The notes beneath the pieces were generated by a model. It made no database searches. It was given only the letters and a program-made list of their open reading frames with translations, and was not told the DNA's origin. Below, one piece after another: positions 6,022 to 7,018 of a stretch of DNA of 7,018 nt. Location of the stretch: the NCBI GenBank assembly GCA_023411645.1, contig JAEYON010000179.1, forward strand, positions 1-7,018, given 5' to 3'. A program made the translations under genes and the position numbers. This DNA is from Bacillota bacterium (GTDB lineage: Bacteria > Bacillota > Clostridia > Acetivibrionales > DTU013). How positions within the stretch are numbered: the stretch's first letter is position 1; each line of letters opens with the position of its first letter.

Positions 6022-6045
6022 ATTTTTAATTAAAACTATTGTAAA
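6017..6045 (-). promoter_or_regulatory. Sigma-A-type promoter of the alpha/beta hydrolase gene
   Basis: On the minus strand TTTACA (6045-6040, one mismatch from TTGACA), a 17-base spacer, and a perfect TATAAT (6022-6017). Transcription would start near 6010, giving a leader of about 48 bases. The -35 overlaps the AAAGG ribosome binding site (6043-6047) of the radical SAM gene on the other strand. Confidence 0.8.
6024..6035. repeat. AT-only 12-bp palindrome in the divergent promoter region
   Basis: TTTTAATTAAAA (6024-6035) is a perfect palindrome. It lies in the spacer of the minus-strand promoter and covers the predicted start of the plus-strand transcript. It could be an operator, but AT-only palindromes of this size arise easily in such DNA. 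Confidence 0.35.
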
Positions 6046-6057
6046 GGCAAATCCGTT

Positions 6058-7005
6058 ATGTTGTGCAATAATTGTGCCAGATCATGTAATATAGACAGAA
6101 TAAAAAGGAGAGGCTTTTGCGCAATGGGAGAGAATCCCGTTGTTGCGAAAGCTTTTCTGCACAGGTGGGAAGAACCGTGCATCAGCGGGAGCAGAGGCTC
6201 CGGAACGGTATTTTTCTCCGGATGCACTTTAAGATGTATATTTTGTCAGAACCATGAGATCAGTCAGAGCGAATGTGGAAAGGAAATAACCGCTGCCGAG
6301 CTGGCAAATATTTTTCTCTCATTGCAGTCAAAGGGAGCACATAATATCAACCTTGTGACGCCATCACACTTTATTCCTGCCATTCGTAACGCTCTGATCA
6401 TAGCAGGGAAGGATTTGCATTCCGGGACGGATAGAAATAAAACGATGAAAATGACGCAGCAGCAAAGGGAGCCTGACCGACTAGACATACCCGTCGTGTA
6501 CAATACGAATGGTTATGAAAGCATGGAGGGACTGACGCAGATGGAAGGCCTGATTGATGTATATCTTCCGGATCTTAAATATGTCAGCTCAGATCTGTCC
6601 CGTGAGTACTCCGGTGCGGAGGATTATTTTGAGAAGGCGTCAAAGGCAATCACCGCGATGTATAGGCAGGTGGGATCGCCCCTCCTTGATGAGGACGGTA
6701 TTATACAGCGTGGGCTGATTATCCGTCATCTGGTCCTGCCGGGACATGTCAATGATACAATAAAGGTACTTGACTGGATAGCGGGAAATATTCCTGAGGC
6801 TCACGTAAGCCTAATGAGCCAGTATATACCGTGCCATATAGCCCGCGACCATCCGGTACTCGGCAGATGTCTTACCAGATATGAATATGAAAAGGTCATG
6901 AACAGATTTATCAGGCTGGGCCTCAATGGGTATGTTCAGGAGCGGGAATCCGCATCGGAGCAATTCATTCCTGATTTCAGCTCTTCAGATTATTCCTCTA
7001 TGTAA
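6058..7005 (+). CDS. PflX-like radical SAM protein (COG1313 type)
   Basis: This 315-residue protein is a radical S-adenosylmethionine enzyme related to pyruvate formate-lyase activases. Cys56, Cys60 and Cys63 in SGCTLRCIFCQN form the CxxxCxxC motif that ligates the [4Fe-4S] cluster. Ahead of it is the extra N-terminal cysteine set typical of this subgroup: Cys3, Cys6, Cys10 and Cys21 in MLCNNCARSCNIDR...GFC, then WEEPCISGSRGSGTVFFSGC (37-56). Later family motifs are NINLVTPSHF (96-105), VVYNTNGYES (146-155), VYLPDLKY (168-175), RHLVLPGH (223-230) and SLMSQYIPCH (251-260). The protein looks complete and cytoplasmic. Its substrate is not established; homologues are often labelled pyruvate formate-lyase activating enzyme-like, but no glycyl radical enzyme gene is seen next to it. 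A hydrophilic stretch (about 119-142) looks like an insertion. The start at 6058 has a modest AAAGG site (6043-6047) 10 bases upstream. Confidence 0.92.
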   Translation: MLCNNCARSCNIDRIKRRGFCAMGENPVVAKAFLHRWEEPCISGSRGSGTVFFSGCTLRCIFCQNHEISQSECGKEITAAELANIFLSLQSKGAHNINLVTPSHFIPAIRNALIIAGKDLHSGTDRNKTMKMTQQQREPDRLDIPVVYNTNGYESMEGLTQMEGLIDVYLPDLKYVSSDLSREYSGAEDYFEKASKAITAMYRQVGSPLLDEDGIIQRGLIIRHLVLPGHVNDTIKVLDWIAGNIPEAHVSLMSQYIPCHIARDHPVLGRCLTRYEYEKVMNRFIRLGLNGYVQERESASEQFIPDFSSSDYSSM

Positions 7006-7018
7006 TATTTCCCGTACT

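Noticed and set aside
1..7018. Search for tRNA, rRNA, CRISPR repeats, insertion sequences or phage genes
   Set aside because: Nothing with the needed repeats, cloverleaf or transposase motifs was seen; all long intervals are covered by intact genes.

Overview
The window looks like a chromosomal segment of a motile, Gram-positive anaerobe, most likely class Clostridia (Bacillota). The reasons are the flagellin C-terminus type, a FliD with the PLTDEQK / WESKAKTGLL segment seen in Bacillota, strong AGGAGG-type ribosome binding sites, moderately AT-rich DNA with AT-rich intergenic regions, and a PflX-like radical SAM protein common in anaerobes. The species cannot be named from the sequence alone.

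Layout. Positions 1-258 hold the 3' end of a flagellin gene, closed by a strong intrinsic terminator (283-314). Next is fliB (345-1589), a cysteine-rich Fe-S protein of the flagellin lysine N-methylase family. A short AT-rich gap (1590-1679) carries an inverted repeat and a near-consensus sigma-28/SigD flagellar promoter (TAAA-N15-GACGATAT). This promoter should drive a tight late-flagellar operon: flaG (1680-2075), fliD (2080-4014), fliS (4073-4477) and a small coiled-coil FliT/FlgN-like chaperone candidate (4481-4981). A hairpin able to end this operon lies about 55 bases past the last stop codon, inside the 3' end of the next, convergent gene.

The right part is not obviously flagellar. A membrane-anchored alpha/beta hydrolase (5006-5962, minus strand) and a PflX-like (COG1313-type) radical SAM protein (6058-7005, plus strand) are transcribed divergently from a 95-base gap. 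In that gap two good sigma-A-type promoters occupy the same DNA on opposite strands, and their -10 hexamers overlap by five bases.

How the genes work together: flagellin is the filament subunit. FliB probably methylates flagellin lysines. FliD caps the filament, FliS is the flagellin export chaperone, FlaG is thought to affect filament length, and the FliT/FlgN-like protein probably chaperones FliD or hook-associated proteins. No functional link between the flagellar block and the hydrolase / radical SAM pair is visible. I see no tRNA, rRNA, CRISPR array, insertion sequence or prophage. I found no convincing wholly new system; the most interesting signals are regulatory.
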